DNA from: Brachybacterium aquaticum
GTDB taxonomy: Bacteria; Actinomycetota; Actinomycetes; Actinomycetales; Dermabacteraceae
Direction: 5' to 3'
NCBI RefSeq assembly: GCF_014204755.1
Contig: NZ_JACHLZ010000001.1
Span: forward strand, 62,001-126,000
DNA: 64,000 nucleotides
Translations under genes and position numbers: made by a program
Shown here: positions 1 through 12,358 of the stretch, in pieces
How positions within the stretch are numbered: the first letter of the stretch is position 1
Layout of the letters: the number at the start of each line of letters is the position of its first letter
The notes under the pieces: model-generated
What the model saw: only the letters and a program-made list of their open reading frames with translations
What the model was told of the DNA's origin: nothing
Database searches by the model: none

Positions 1-310
1 TCGTGGTGACCCGGAGCAGCGTGTGCCGCTCCACCCTTCCGGAGATCGCCTGGCGGGAGACGCCGCCGAGGAGAGCGGCGACCCGGGCCGTGGAGAGGTA
101 GGTGCTGTAGGGGTCGGTGCCACGTGTCGTCTCGCGAACGCCTTGTGCGCTGGCGCGAACGACCTCCGACGCGCTCTTCTCGGTGAAGACGGTGATCTCG
201 CGCGCCTCGATCATGCGGTCGACCTCCCGGGCGTACCGCTCGACGACCTGATCCCGCCAGGACCTGGGCGATGGCGCAGACCTCGGTGACGGTACATGTG
301 CGGTACTCAT
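1..310 (-). CDS. partial helix-turn-helix protein (C-terminus lies outside the window)
   Basis: Open frame read on the minus strand from ATG at 310 to the window edge, giving 103 residues with no stop. A GGGAGG ribosome site sits about 5 bases upstream of the ATG. The N-terminal half is charged (a stretch around YAREVDRMIEAREITVF). The second half, around residues 75-95, reads STARVAALLGGVSRQAISGR, a typical helix-turn-helix pattern (VAxLLG-VSRQAIxxR) as found in excisionase/MerR-like DNA-binding proteins and in antitoxins of several toxin-antitoxin families. The partner gene and C-terminal domain are not visible, so the family is undecided. It is transcribed divergently from the rhamnose genes. 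Confidence 0.6.
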   Translation of the reverse strand, partial: MSTAHVPSPRSAPSPRSWRDQVVERYAREVDRMIEAREITVFTEKSASEVVRASAQGVRETTRGTDPYSTYLSTARVAALLGGVSRQAISGRVERHTLLRVTT

Positions 311-608
311 CCGGGCCTCCCGTCGGTGTCGACTCCACATCGTCAACGTCTGTCAATGTTATGTCGCGCAGCGGTGACACGCCAGAGGGGCGGCCGGCAT
401 GGGAGCAGAGCAGTTGCTTCCAGCTCCAAGGCCTTCCACGCCGCTCACAGTGGCATGGCCCCCGCAAGCTCCCCACGGGACATGCCGATGTCCACGCGAG
501 CGGCGCGCACGAGGCCGGCGGCGTCCGTGCCGCGGTTCAGCATGCCGCGATCATTCCACCGCCCGCGTATCCGGACACCCCCGCCCCAGCCCTGGCAGAC
601 TGTCCGTT
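311..608. other. intergenic region between divergent genes
   Basis: Holds the 5' regions of the minus-strand HTH gene and of rfbA. A TTGACA hexamer lies on the minus strand at 351-356, followed by a second TTGAC repeat. It resembles a -35 element for the HTH gene, but no convincing -10 is seen. No Shine-Dalgarno sequence precedes rfbA. No coding signal of its own was found; the plus-strand open frames across it have the composition of shadows. Confidence 0.4.
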
Positions 609-3936
<3,328 letters not shown>

Positions 3937-3939
<3 letters not shown>

Positions 3940-3960
3940 GCCGGGTGCTGCCCCGGCTCA
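3937..3960 (+). terminator. rho-independent-type hairpin after rfbCD
   Basis: Nine-base perfect arms, 3937-3945 and 3952-3960 (TGAGCCGGG / CCCGGCTCA), around a 6-base loop. They begin at the rfbCD stop codon and are followed by a modest T-containing stretch (TGAGTTCTTG). It separates the rhamnose operon from the glycosyltransferase-exporter operon. Confidence 0.65.
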
Positions 3961-4152
3961 TGAGTTCTTGAACAGTTCTCGTAGGTCGCGAACACCTCGA
4001 GACCGAGGACGGCGAGGACGCACTGGAAGGCCATACGGCTATTGCAGGCGGGGTGGCGCCCACCAGGTCGCATGCAGGGGGCAGGGGACGGACGGCATGC
4101 CCTCGGTATGCTCTCGAAGTCCCATGTCGTCGTGCCCCCCGAACGGAGGATC

Positions 4153-5958
4153 GTGCCCAATCCCCGCCGCCTCTTCCGTAACGTGCGACTCGTCGTCGAC
4201 GCCGCGGTACAGCACCTGCACGACGATCCGGCATTGTTGGCGATCCAGATCAGCAGGCGGCTTCCGATGGCGGTGCGCCGGCGGGTCGGCCTGGCCCTCC
4301 ACGGTCTCGGGACCCGCCTCCCCGGTGCCGCGGGCACCGCTGCGCTCGGTGCCTTCATGGCGGGGGACGTCGCACGTGCGGAGGCCCTGATCGAGAAGTC
4401 CGCGCCGTCCCGCTCGAGGCTTCGGAACGAGGTTGCCGTCCTGCTGGACCGCACGGACCTGATCCCGCCTCGGGCCCCGGCGGCGACCCGAGCCCGGGCG
4501 GCCTGGGCTATGGGCGACTTGGACGGAGCGATCGCGCTGCTCGAGGAGAGCGGCCGCGGGGACAGCGTCCAGACGGCCCGGTACCGGAGCGAGCTCGAGC
4601 TCCTGGGGCAAGACTTCCATCTCGCGACGAGAGATAGTTCGGCTCCGATCCCTTCGCGCACGGTCCCAGACGGGCGATACCGCGCCCTTCACTTCCTCAC
4701 GAACTCGCTCCCGCACACGCAATCCGGCTATGCGCTGCGCACCCACAGCATCCTCACCAGCCTCGCGGAGCACGGGATCGAGTCCGTTGCCCTGACCCGT
4801 ACCGGATACCCGGTGATGGTCGGCAAGGCGCAGGCCGCCCAGGAGGACCTGGTCGACGGGATCCGCTACCGCCGTACCCTCCCGACCCGGCTCGGGACGA
4901 CACCGGCGGACAGGCTCGAACAGGAGGTCGCAGAGGCGCTCGAGCTCGTGCGCGAGTTCCGGCCCGACGTGCTCCATGCGACGACCGACTACCGCAACGC
5001 GCTGGTCGCTCAGGCCGTGAGCTCCACGACCGGGATCCCCTGGGTCTACGAGGTCCGGGGGCTGATGGAACAGACCTGGATCGCCTCGCACCGCAGGCTC
5101 GAGGCACGGGTGAAGGCGGCGCACTCCCAGCGCGTCACCGCCACCGCGTGCACCGAGGCAGCTCTCGCCCGTGACGCCGCAGGCGTCGTCACCCTCGGGG
5201 AAGCGATGGCGGGCGTACTCGTCGGGCGCGGCGTCCCTGCGGAGCGGATCGTTCTCGTCCCCAACGGGGTCGACGAGACCCTCCTCGGCGAAGAGCTGGA
5301 TGTTGCCGCCGCTCGGAGCGCCGTCGGCGTCGATCTCCCGGAGGGGGCGTTCGTCGTTGGTGGCGTGAGTGCTGTCGTCCCCTACGAGGGGCATCATGTG
5401 CTGCTCCGTGCTGCGGCATCCCTGCTCGAAGATCCCGAGACACCGGCGCAGCTGAGGGAGGGACTGCACGTGGTCGTGGTCGGGGACGGCACCGCAGCAC
5501 CGGATCTTCTCGTTCTCGCCCGTGAGCTCGGGATCTCGGATCGGGTGCACCTCCCAGGCCGGGTTCCCCGCCCGGAGGCGAGGCGCTGGGTGCAGGCGAT
5601 GGATGTGGTGTCTGTTCCCCGCCTCGACCTAGAGGTCACCCGCTCCGTCACCCCGCAAAAGCCGATCGAGGCCATGGCGCTGGGCCGCCCTGTGATCGCG
5701 AGTGATCTGCCGGCGCTCCGCGAGACCGTCACCGGCGGTGACGGCCAGCGCCACGCAGTCCTGGTGACGCCCGGCGATGCCGAGAGCCTCGCCGGAGCGA
5801 TCCGCTCCCTCCACGGGGATGAAGGGGCGCGTCGCGACCTCGCCGCCGAGGGGCGTGTCCTCGCACGCGAGCGAACCTGGTCGGCGCTGATGAGACGATA
5901 CGGGGCGTTATACGCGAGCGTCGCGCAGGAACGAGGAACAGGAATGACACGTGGCTGA
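4153..5958 (+). CDS. GT4-type glycosyltransferase with N-terminal extension
   Basis: 601 aa from GTG 4153, chosen for the GGAGG at 4145-4149; an in-frame ATG at 4108 would add 15 residues without a ribosome site. Residues about 1-165 are a helical, alanine-rich region without a recognised domain. From about 175 the chain is a GT-B retaining glycosyltransferase: FLTNSLPHTQSGYALRT matches the acceptor-side start, LVPNGVD is the inter-domain link, and TPQKPIEAMALGRPVIASDL is the nucleotide-sugar binding EX7E-like region. It is cytoplasmic or peripheral. The 3' end overlaps the exporter permease by 8 bases, so it probably acts on the polymer exported by that system. The sugar donor cannot be told from sequence. 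Confidence 0.85.
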   Translation: MPNPRRLFRNVRLVVDAAVQHLHDDPALLAIQISRRLPMAVRRRVGLALHGLGTRLPGAAGTAALGAFMAGDVARAEALIEKSAPSRSRLRNEVAVLLDRTDLIPPRAPAATRARAAWAMGDLDGAIALLEESGRGDSVQTARYRSELELLGQDFHLATRDSSAPIPSRTVPDGRYRALHFLTNSLPHTQSGYALRTHSILTSLAEHGIESVALTRTGYPVMVGKAQAAQEDLVDGIRYRRTLPTRLGTTPADRLEQEVAEALELVREFRPDVLHATTDYRNALVAQAVSSTTGIPWVYEVRGLMEQTWIASHRRLEARVKAAHSQRVTATACTEAALARDAAGVVTLGEAMAGVLVGRGVPAERIVLVPNGVDETLLGEELDVAAARSAVGVDLPEGAFVVGGVSAVVPYEGHHVLLRAAASLLEDPETPAQLREGLHVVVVGDGTAAPDLLVLARELGISDRVHLPGRVPRPEARRWVQAMDVVSVPRLDLEVTRSVTPQKPIEAMALGRPVIASDLPALRETVTGGDGQRHAVLVTPGDAESLAGAIRSLHGDEGARRDLAAEGRVLARERTWSALMRRYGALYASVAQERGTGMTRG

Positions 5959-6853
5959 GGCCAGATCCGCCGCACAGGTCGTGCAGAATCTCGAGGCCCG
6001 CGGGTTCGCCACGGAGGGACTCTCACCGGTAGGCGTGCGGCCGCCTCTGGGCCAGTACCTACGGGAGCTGTGGGACCGACGGCATTTCATCTGGGTGGAC
6101 TCGCGCCACCGGCTCGACACCAAGAACTCGCGCAACCGGCTCGGCCGCATCTGGTTGATCCTGCGGCCGATGCTCGACGCCGCGCTCTATTTCTTCGTCT
6201 TCGGCGTGCTCATCAGCGGTGCCCGCGGAGGCATCGAGAACTTCGCTGCGTACGTGGTGGTCGGGGTTCTCATGTTCCAATCCACGATGCGCAGCCTCAG
6301 CCAGGGACCGGGGCTGATCCGTGGTGGAAGCGCCATGATCCGCGCCTTCTCGTTCCCTCGCGTCGCGATCCCGCTGGCCTGGGCGATCCGCGAAGCGCTG
6401 CAGATGCGGTACACGCTCCCGGTGACCCTGCTCATGATCATGGTGATCCCGCCGAACGAGATGCCGGGTCCGGCATGGCTTCTGGTGGTTCCGATCTTCG
6501 CTCTCCAGATGCTCTTGAACCTGGGGATCGCGCTGCTCATGGCCCGCCTCGGGTTCGTCTTCCCGGACACTTCGCAGCTGATGGGCGTCGTCGCGCGCTT
6601 CCTCATGTACGGGTCCGGGGTGATCTTCCCCGTCGAGCACTACCTGGGGCGATTCGACAACCCATGGTTCGATGCCGCGATCGAGGCGAATCCGATCTAC
6701 CAGATGCTGAGGCTGTACCGGAGCGCGCTCATCGACAACGCTGTGGCGCCGTTTCACTCGTGGCTGATCCTCGCGGCATGGTCGGTGGGGATTCTTGTCA
6801 TCGGTTTCTTCGTGTTCTGGCGAGGGGAGGCGAGCTATGGCGACGCCCACTGA
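5951..6853 (+). CDS. ABC-2 type polysaccharide/teichoic acid exporter permease (TagG/Wzm-like)
   Basis: 300 aa starting at GTG 5951. After a short cytoplasmic N-terminus with the typical RHFIWVDSRHRL segment there are about six membrane spans (for example LYFFVFGVLISGA, YVVVGVLMFQS, LLMIMVIP, LLNLGIALLMARLG, FLMYGSGVIFPVEHYL, LILAAWSVGILVIGFFVFW). The NxLGxIWLILRPMLDA segment is characteristic of TagG/Wzm-type exporters. It pairs with the following ATPase, whose start lies inside this gene. Role by family: moving a lipid-linked wall polymer across the plasma membrane. The start is uncertain within a few codons because no strong ribosome site is present. Confidence 0.88.
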   Translation: MAEARSAAQVVQNLEARGFATEGLSPVGVRPPLGQYLRELWDRRHFIWVDSRHRLDTKNSRNRLGRIWLILRPMLDAALYFFVFGVLISGARGGIENFAAYVVVGVLMFQSTMRSLSQGPGLIRGGSAMIRAFSFPRVAIPLAWAIREALQMRYTLPVTLLMIMVIPPNEMPGPAWLLVVPIFALQMLLNLGIALLMARLGFVFPDTSQLMGVVARFLMYGSGVIFPVEHYLGRFDNPWFDAAIEANPIYQMLRLYRSALIDNAVAPFHSWLILAAWSVGILVIGFFVFWRGEASYGDAH

Positions 6854-7895
6854 CCGCACGGGAGCCAGCACTGGAGCACAACGCAGCGAGGAGGACGAGA
6901 CGAGCTCGGAGCGCTGGGTCGCTCCGGACAGCTCCCCGCTCACCGTGGTCGCACACGATGTGCGAGTGCGCTACCAGACCCCTCGCACCGACCGCACCCC
7001 GTCGAAGACACTGCGCGGGCGACTGACGCGCCGGCAGATGGTTTCCGTGGCGGCCGTCCGCGGGGTCTCCTTCACTGCGCGCTCGGGCGAGTTCATCGGC
7101 ATCATCGGTCGCAACGGCTCCGGGAAATCGACCCTGCTGCGCGTTCTCGCGGGCCTCGAGGCGCCGACGAGCGGTACTGTCCTCACCTCCGCGAAACCAA
7201 TGCTGCTCGGGGTGAGCGCAGCCCTCATCCCTGACCTCACGGGTGCCCAGAACATCACGTTGGGCGGGCTTGCGATGGGTCTCAGCCCTGGGCAGGTCGA
7301 GGAGATGTTCGAGCCGGTCGTCGAGCTCTCCGCTCTCGGCGATGCGATCGATCTGCCGATGCGCACCTACTCATCAGGAATGGCGGCTCGGCTCAAGTTT
7401 GCGATCTCGCTCGGCGCAGATCCGTCGATCCTGATGATCGACGAGGCACTCTCCACGGGTGACGCGACGTTCGCCGAGCGATCCAAGCGCGCGATGGACG
7501 ACATGCTCGCTCGGGCCGGCACGGTGTTCCTCGTGAACCATGCTGCGCAGACGATCGAGAACATGTGCTCCCGTGCGATCTGGATGGAACGGGGCCGGAT
7601 CGTGCTTGACGGGGACGCCGTCGAGGTGGCGCGCAAGTACCGATGGTTCGCGCACAATCTCGCCCAGGGCGACGAGGAGAAGGCCGCCTCGCTCCTGCAC
7701 GATGCGATGGAGGAGGGTGCAGAGGAGCGGCGGCTGACGGAACTGCAGTTCGAGGACCCGGCCACGCAGGACCCCCCGTCGCAAGGGCGCCGACGCTGGC
7801 GCGAGATCCCCGAGCTCGAGCCCGATCCCTTCATGCGGGTCTTTGCCCGGGATTCCGAGGAGAAGACGTTCCCTTCAGATCGCGCGCCCCGGTGA
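6837..7895 (+). CDS. ABC exporter ATPase (TagH/Wzt-like)
   Basis: 352 aa; ATG 6837 is preceded by GGGGAGG at 6824-6830 inside the permease gene (17-base overlap). Walker A is GRNGSGKST at residues 91-99, the ABC signature YSSGM is near 182, and Walker B ILMIDEAL is near 205. This is the arrangement of teichoic acid/O-antigen exporters, where the linker SVAAVRGVSF precedes Walker A. After about residue 270 there is a charged C-terminal tail (about 80 residues) that lacks the large carbohydrate-binding domain of some Wzt proteins. It forms the energising subunit of the exporter with the upstream permease. Confidence 0.9.
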   Translation: MATPTDRTGASTGAQRSEEDETSSERWVAPDSSPLTVVAHDVRVRYQTPRTDRTPSKTLRGRLTRRQMVSVAAVRGVSFTARSGEFIGIIGRNGSGKSTLLRVLAGLEAPTSGTVLTSAKPMLLGVSAALIPDLTGAQNITLGGLAMGLSPGQVEEMFEPVVELSALGDAIDLPMRTYSSGMAARLKFAISLGADPSILMIDEALSTGDATFAERSKRAMDDMLARAGTVFLVNHAAQTIENMCSRAIWMERGRIVLDGDAVEVARKYRWFAHNLAQGDEEKAASLLHDAMEEGAEERRLTELQFEDPATQDPPSQGRRRWREIPELEPDPFMRVFARDSEEKTFPSDRAPR

Positions 7896-7980
7896 ATCGA
7901 GGTTGAACGGAATGAGAAAACATGGAGTGATGAACACTTGCTGCACACACTCGGTGACCGTGCAGACACTGTGATTGCCG

Positions 7981-7986
7981 GATAAT
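7981..7986 (+). promoter_or_regulatory. candidate -10 element upstream of wecB
   Basis: GATAAT at 7981-7986, 35 bases before the wecB start, in an AT-richer stretch than its surroundings. No good -35 lies at 16-18 bases; TGACCG at 7955-7960 is the nearest but is 20 bases away. It suggests that wecB has its own promoter in addition to any read-through from the exporter operon. Confidence 0.35.
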
Positions 7987-8021
7987 GGTTCCTGACTAAT
8001 TCGTCTCCCAAGGAGTTCTCG

Positions 8022-9188
8022 ATGACATTGCGGGTTATGACCATTTACGGCACCCGTCCTGAGGCCATCAAGGTCGCGCCGATCATTCGGGCGATCCAGG
8101 TCGACGAGGAGATGGAAAATGTCATCGTGGTGACCGGTCAGCATCGGGAGATGCTCGATCAGGTGAACATTCTCTTTGGAATCGAGCCGGATCATGACCT
8201 CGACATCATGTCCGGTGGGCAGTCCCTCAACGAGGTCGTCGCCAAGGTGATCACCGGGGTGGACGCGATCCTCGTGGCCGAGAAGCCGGATGTGGTCATC
8301 GTCCAGGGGGACACATCGACAGTGATGGGGGCGGCGGTCGCCGCTTTCAACCGGCGCGTCCCGGTGGTCCACCTCGAGGCGGGACTGCGCTCCGGTGATA
8401 TCCACTCGCCGTTCCCGGAGGAAGCCAACCGTAAGCTCACCAGCCAGATCGCGGCGCTCCACCTCGCCCCGACGCAGACCTCCAAGTCGAACCTTACCCG
8501 TGAGGGCGTCCGCGAGAACGACATCGTGGTGACCGGCAACTCGGTGATCGACACGCTCAAGTACGCGACGGAGAACTTGGCCGTCCGCTTCGAGGACGAG
8601 CGGCTCGAGGCCCTGCAGCAGGAGCACCTCGCCGAGAAGGCCGGTCGGATTCTGCTCGTGACCGCCCATCGTCGGGAGAACCTCGGTGCCGTCATGGAGG
8701 GGATCGGCCAGGCCGTCGCCGATATCGCGCGGAAGTACGCCGATCTCACGATCATCCTTCCGCTGCATCGGAACCCGAAGGTGCGCGCCGCGATCCGTCC
8801 GGCGGTCGACGGCCTCGACAACGTACTGCTCCTCGAGCCCCTGCCGTATGCCGAGTTCACACGCGCGCTCAGCCTTGCGGACGTGGTGCTCACCGACTCG
8901 GGAGGAGTGCAGGAGGAGGCTCCGAGTCTCGGAAAGCCTGTCCTGGTGATGCGGGACAACACCGAACGACCGGAGGCCGTGGTCGCCGGCACGGTGAAAC
9001 TCATCGGCACCCACCCGCAACGTCTCGTGGACGAGGTCTCGATGCTGCTGGACTCCGAGGAGGCTTACCTCGGCATGGCCAACGCCGTGAATCCGTACGG
9101 TGACGGCGACGCGGCGAGGCGCACGGTCGAGGCGATCCGATGGAAGTTTCTCGGTGCCGGGGAGCGCCCGGTCGACTTCCACGCCTGA
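8022..9188 (+). CDS. wecB: UDP-N-acetylglucosamine 2-epimerase (non-hydrolysing)
   Basis: 388 aa with an AAGGAG ribosome site about 8 bases before ATG 8022. Interconverts UDP-GlcNAc and UDP-ManNAc. Family motifs in order: YGTRPEAIKVAP (residues 7-18), QGDTSTVMG near 90, HLEAGLRSGD near 114 followed by PFPEEANRK, TAHRRENLG near 213, and DSGGVQEEAPSLGKPVLVMR near 290 with the nucleotide-contacting residues. Full family length. The matching UDP-ManNAc dehydrogenase lies on the opposite strand at 13351-14604, so the product is probably oxidised to UDP-ManNAcA for the polymer. Convergent with the next gene. Confidence 0.95.
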   Translation: MTLRVMTIYGTRPEAIKVAPIIRAIQVDEEMENVIVVTGQHREMLDQVNILFGIEPDHDLDIMSGGQSLNEVVAKVITGVDAILVAEKPDVVIVQGDTSTVMGAAVAAFNRRVPVVHLEAGLRSGDIHSPFPEEANRKLTSQIAALHLAPTQTSKSNLTREGVRENDIVVTGNSVIDTLKYATENLAVRFEDERLEALQQEHLAEKAGRILLVTAHRRENLGAVMEGIGQAVADIARKYADLTIILPLHRNPKVRAAIRPAVDGLDNVLLLEPLPYAEFTRALSLADVVLTDSGGVQEEAPSLGKPVLVMRDNTERPEAVVAGTVKLIGTHPQRLVDEVSMLLDSEEAYLGMANAVNPYGDGDAARRTVEAIRWKFLGAGERPVDFHA

Positions 9189-9194
9189 CGGAAC

Positions 9195-9224
9195 TTCGGG
9201 GCGGGTCGAGGCGCCTGCCCCGGA
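9195..9224. terminator. bidirectional hairpin between wecB and the hydrolase gene
   Basis: Eleven-base arms 9195-9205 and 9214-9224 (one G-T pair) around an 8-base loop. They sit between the stop of wecB (9188) and the stop of the convergent minus-strand gene (9229). No long T-run on either side. Confidence 0.55.
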
Positions 9225-9228
9225 GGGA

Positions 9229-10128
9229 TCACTGCGAAGCGCTGGTGCCGCCCGGGATGCCGGTGCGGAAGCCGAGCTCTCGCAGCGCCGCAGGGGGGCT
9301 CTCCGCCTCGGCGAGTCCTGTGATGACGCGCTCGGGCTCGGCGCGGGGGACGTGCCGGTGCCCTTCGCCGTCGTCGCGCAGGAGGTGGAGGACCGAAGGG
9401 TCATCAGCATGGCGCTGCGCGAAAGGCAGGAACTGATGGTCGTGGTACATGCGGTCACCGGTGTTCTGGATGATCGCGATGGTGTTGGCAGGGCTGCCGT
9501 TCCACTCGCTGTCCAGAGCGGTGGGAACGAATTCCGCGCGAATGCGCAGTTGTGGCGTCCGTGAGACCGCAGAGTGGCAGTGCACGAGATATTCGCGGAC
9601 GGCGGCCCGGGGTTGCATCCTGAAATCCAGGCGAGGATTGCACAGGAGCGCGAGGCTCTCGGGGAAGTTCTGTGACAGCTCGCCCGCCGCGAATCCTCCG
9701 CCGGACGCTCCGAAGAATACCGTGCGGGTGGAGCCGAGCTGCTCCAGCACATGCTTGATGATCGGGGTGGACAGTGTGCGGAAGCGCCCTTGCGGACGGT
9801 TCCCGAGATACCAGCCGAGCTTCAGATCGGGGTGCATTGCAAGGGACGGATCTGCGATGGCGAGGAGGTTGACGCCGGTCGCTGCGGCAAGGCCTCGTCC
9901 CGAGAACACGGGGAGTGTGGTGACGTGGTCCGGCGCGGCGGCGTGGAGTGCGATCAAAGTGGTGCTCGCTCCGCGGTCCTCCACGAGCAGGTCGATGGGC
10001 AGCCCGCGGTGGATCTCGTGAGGGCCTGGACGGATCTCGCTCGCGAGGAACTCCCCGACGGAGTCATGCTCGATCGCACCGGCCGGGGTGACGTGCCGGC
10101 GTCGTGGCTCAGGAAACGGCGGGAGCAA
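9229..10128 (-). CDS. alpha/beta-hydrolase-like protein in the polymer locus
   Basis: 299 aa if started at TTG 10128, which lies inside the end of the upstream glycosyltransferase gene (20-base overlap). No in-frame ATG or GTG is available near there; the next in-frame GTG is about 45 codons further in. The sequence has a nucleophile elbow GASGGG near residue 142 and a candidate catalytic histidine in GEGHRHVP near residue 265, the ordering of an alpha/beta-hydrolase. There is no signal peptide. It is last in a minus-strand operon with wecC, an unknown membrane protein and a glycosyltransferase, so a role in acylation/deacylation or other tailoring of the glycan is plausible but unproven. Confidence 0.65.
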   Translation of the reverse strand: MLPPFPEPRRRHVTPAGAIEHDSVGEFLASEIRPGPHEIHRGLPIDLLVEDRGASTTLIALHAAAPDHVTTLPVFSGRGLAAATGVNLLAIADPSLAMHPDLKLGWYLGNRPQGRFRTLSTPIIKHVLEQLGSTRTVFFGASGGGFAAGELSQNFPESLALLCNPRLDFRMQPRAAVREYLVHCHSAVSRTPQLRIRAEFVPTALDSEWNGSPANTIAIIQNTGDRMYHDHQFLPFAQRHADDPSVLHLLRDDGEGHRHVPRAEPERVITGLAEAESPPAALRELGFRTGIPGGTSASQ

Positions 10129-12355
10129 GGGACGCGGTCTCTTCTGCGGGGACGGGCCGGCGAAGCGACTCGGACCAGGCGGCGCTGAGCATTGTGATGT
10201 CCCACCGTGCCACGCGCTGCCGGGAGGTGAGAGCGACCTCCTCCCGGGCTTCGGGGGAGCGCAGCGCGAGGATCCGGTCACGGGCATCCTCGAGCGTCGG
10301 GGCGATGAGGTCGGCGCCGAACAGCTCGGCCACGCCTTCGCGGTCCCAAAACACAGCGGCGGAGCCCGAGGCCATGCCTTCGGCCGGGGCGAGATGGAAG
10401 CTCTCGAACTCGTCGACGCTAGGGGACAAAACGGTGCCGATCCCGCGGAGCCAGGAGGCGATGTCCGGGCTGAACTCGTCGAAGACCACGTGCTCCCGCA
10501 ACCTTTCGTCATCTGCGAGTCGGTCGAAGAAGTCCAGGTAGAGGTGACGCTGGGCGGGCTTGTCCCACTCGTAGCCGTACTCCCACGGCATGCGCCCCTT
10601 GAGGTGCAGGACGTATCGGTCATCGACCTCGAGGAGCGCTGAGAGCAGATCCAGCGCGCGGTCGGGACGCTTGCCGAAGGAGACGAAGCCGATCATCCCG
10701 AGGTGGAACTCGGCCCCGGGGAGCTTGGGGCGATCCAGGTCCAGCACGTCCAGGGCGTTCGGGATGACGCGGGACGAGAGGGTGCCGAGACCGAGCGCGG
10801 TCTCAGCCCGGCGGCGGAAGTAGTCGGAGACATAGACCATCTCGTCGATCGCCGAGATGTCCACCTGGCTCCACCAGGGGCCGTTGATCTCGAAGCGATG
10901 GAGGCGGGAGACGAGTCGCTGGTGGGGCTTCTTGTGGTTGCTGTACCAGGCGAGGTTGGGACCCGCCCACTCGCAGAAGATGACGTCGGCCCACTCCAGC
11001 AGCTCGGTGCTGGCAGCGGTGTCGTGCTCCGCGAGCTTCGTCCAGCGATCGATGCGCAACTCGAAGGCGGGGGAGCGCTCCATCCAGTCCAGGATCTCTC
11101 CGAAGAACTTCAGGTCGTGGGAGGCGACGAGGACCCTGGTGGGTACTCCGGTGGGTCGCTGGTCCGGGAGCGCTCCGCCCCGGTGGAACGAGGTGCGGAG
11201 CCGTTCGGCCGAGCGGGAGAGTGAGTACGGGGCAACCTTCGCCGCCGCTGCGCGACGCGCGTCTGCGAGCACAGGCAGAGCGTCCCGGATCGCCAGGGCG
11301 GCGGAGACGGGATCGTCATGACAGTAGAGCGGGTAGTCCTCGCCCCAGACCATGCGATTCGACATCGAGGCGTTCAGGAGCGGAGGAGTACCGGCGGCGG
11401 AGTACTCGAGCGCCTTGGTGGAGAGCTCGAGGCTGCTGTCGAGGGCGCTGGAGCGCCAACTGATGCCGACGTCCGCGCGGGAGATCTGTGCGACTGCGCT
11501 CGCACGGTCCATCCCCCCGAGCCACGTGACGCCGGGGACATCGCCGCGTGAGACGCGATCGAGCGCCTCCTGCATCGACGGTGCCCATTCGGGGGCGGAT
11601 GGATCCACTTGGAGCTTGTCCCCGATGACGGCGAGTTCGGCTTCGACGCCGAGCTCACCGAGCAGGCGTGGTAGGTCGAGCATCTCCAGGGTGCGCCAGT
11701 TGCGCGCGAGCTTCCCGCTGTAGACGAGACGCAGCGGACGCCCCAGTGGTGCATCCTCGGCAGTGGGTTCGGCGAAGAACTGATCCGGGACAGTGGGGGT
11801 GAGCAGCACGGTCTTCCCCGCGGCGGCGGGAGCGATGCTCTCGAGGTATGAGCGTGCGTCCTCGGTCTGCGCGAACATGCGGTGCGATCGTTCGGTGATG
11901 CGCTGCAGCTTCGTGAGGTTGTTCGTCGAGAGGCGGTCGGCGGGGTACGGGAGATCAGTGATGTAGGCCCAGTGGACCTGGGCGAGTGCATCGTTCCCGC
12001 TGACGAACGCTGCGACATCTGTGCCCCGGGTGACGATCGCGTCGGGCTCGATTGAGCCGGCGAGACCGGCGATCCGTTGAGCGGCACGGCGCGGGGGGAG
12101 GGACTCGCGCGAGGAGGAGGGCTCCGCGCCAGGGCGTGCTTGGAGCGGTGGATGGAAGGTCACGTTCGGGAGATCGCGGACGGGCATCAGCACACGGCCC
12201 GTCACGTCGTCCTCCTTGAGCAGGAGGTGGACCTCATCGAAGATCCCCGAGAGAATCTGGGCCATCGTGGCGAGCCAGATGGAGGAGCCGTCGGTGATGT
12301 TGGGGCTGACGTCGCCGTACAGGAGCACGCGCTGCGGGCCGTCGTGGAGGGGCAT
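10109..12355 (-). CDS. tandem two-domain glycosyltransferase
   Basis: 748 aa. ATG 12355 is preceded by a GGAG site lying in the end of the upstream gene. Two GT-B-like modules appear in one chain. Residues about 8-390 start GDVSPNITDGSSIW and include GRPLRLVYSGKLARNW and ALEYSAAGTPPLLNASMSNR. Residues about 400-735 start RVLVASHDLKFFG and include RVIPNALDVLDLDRP, MIGFVSFGKRPDRALDLL and SPSVDEFESFHLAPAEGMASG. The second module carries the EX7E-like acidic site of GT4 enzymes; the first also keeps a related C-terminal region. It may add two successive sugars or use one module for binding. Donor and acceptor are unknown. Sits 3 bases from the unknown membrane protein gene in an operon with wecC. 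Confidence 0.82.
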   Translation of the reverse strand: MPLHDGPQRVLLYGDVSPNITDGSSIWLATMAQILSGIFDEVHLLLKEDDVTGRVLMPVRDLPNVTFHPPLQARPGAEPSSSRESLPPRRAAQRIAGLAGSIEPDAIVTRGTDVAAFVSGNDALAQVHWAYITDLPYPADRLSTNNLTKLQRITERSHRMFAQTEDARSYLESIAPAAAGKTVLLTPTVPDQFFAEPTAEDAPLGRPLRLVYSGKLARNWRTLEMLDLPRLLGELGVEAELAVIGDKLQVDPSAPEWAPSMQEALDRVSRGDVPGVTWLGGMDRASAVAQISRADVGISWRSSALDSSLELSTKALEYSAAGTPPLLNASMSNRMVWGEDYPLYCHDDPVSAALAIRDALPVLADARRAAAAKVAPYSLSRSAERLRTSFHRGGALPDQRPTGVPTRVLVASHDLKFFGEILDWMERSPAFELRIDRWTKLAEHDTAASTELLEWADVIFCEWAGPNLAWYSNHKKPHQRLVSRLHRFEINGPWWSQVDISAIDEMVYVSDYFRRRAETALGLGTLSSRVIPNALDVLDLDRPKLPGAEFHLGMIGFVSFGKRPDRALDLLSALLEVDDRYVLHLKGRMPWEYGYEWDKPAQRHLYLDFFDRLADDERLREHVVFDEFSPDIASWLRGIGTVLSPSVDEFESFHLAPAEGMASGSAAVFWDREGVAELFGADLIAPTLEDARDRILALRSPEAREEVALTSRQRVARWDITMLSAAWSESLRRPVPAEETASLAPAVS

Positions 12356-12358
12356 GGA

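Noticed and set aside
9100-9564. 154-codon plus-strand frame after wecB
   Set aside because: Runs antisense to the hydrolase gene and overlaps the wecB end; no motif.
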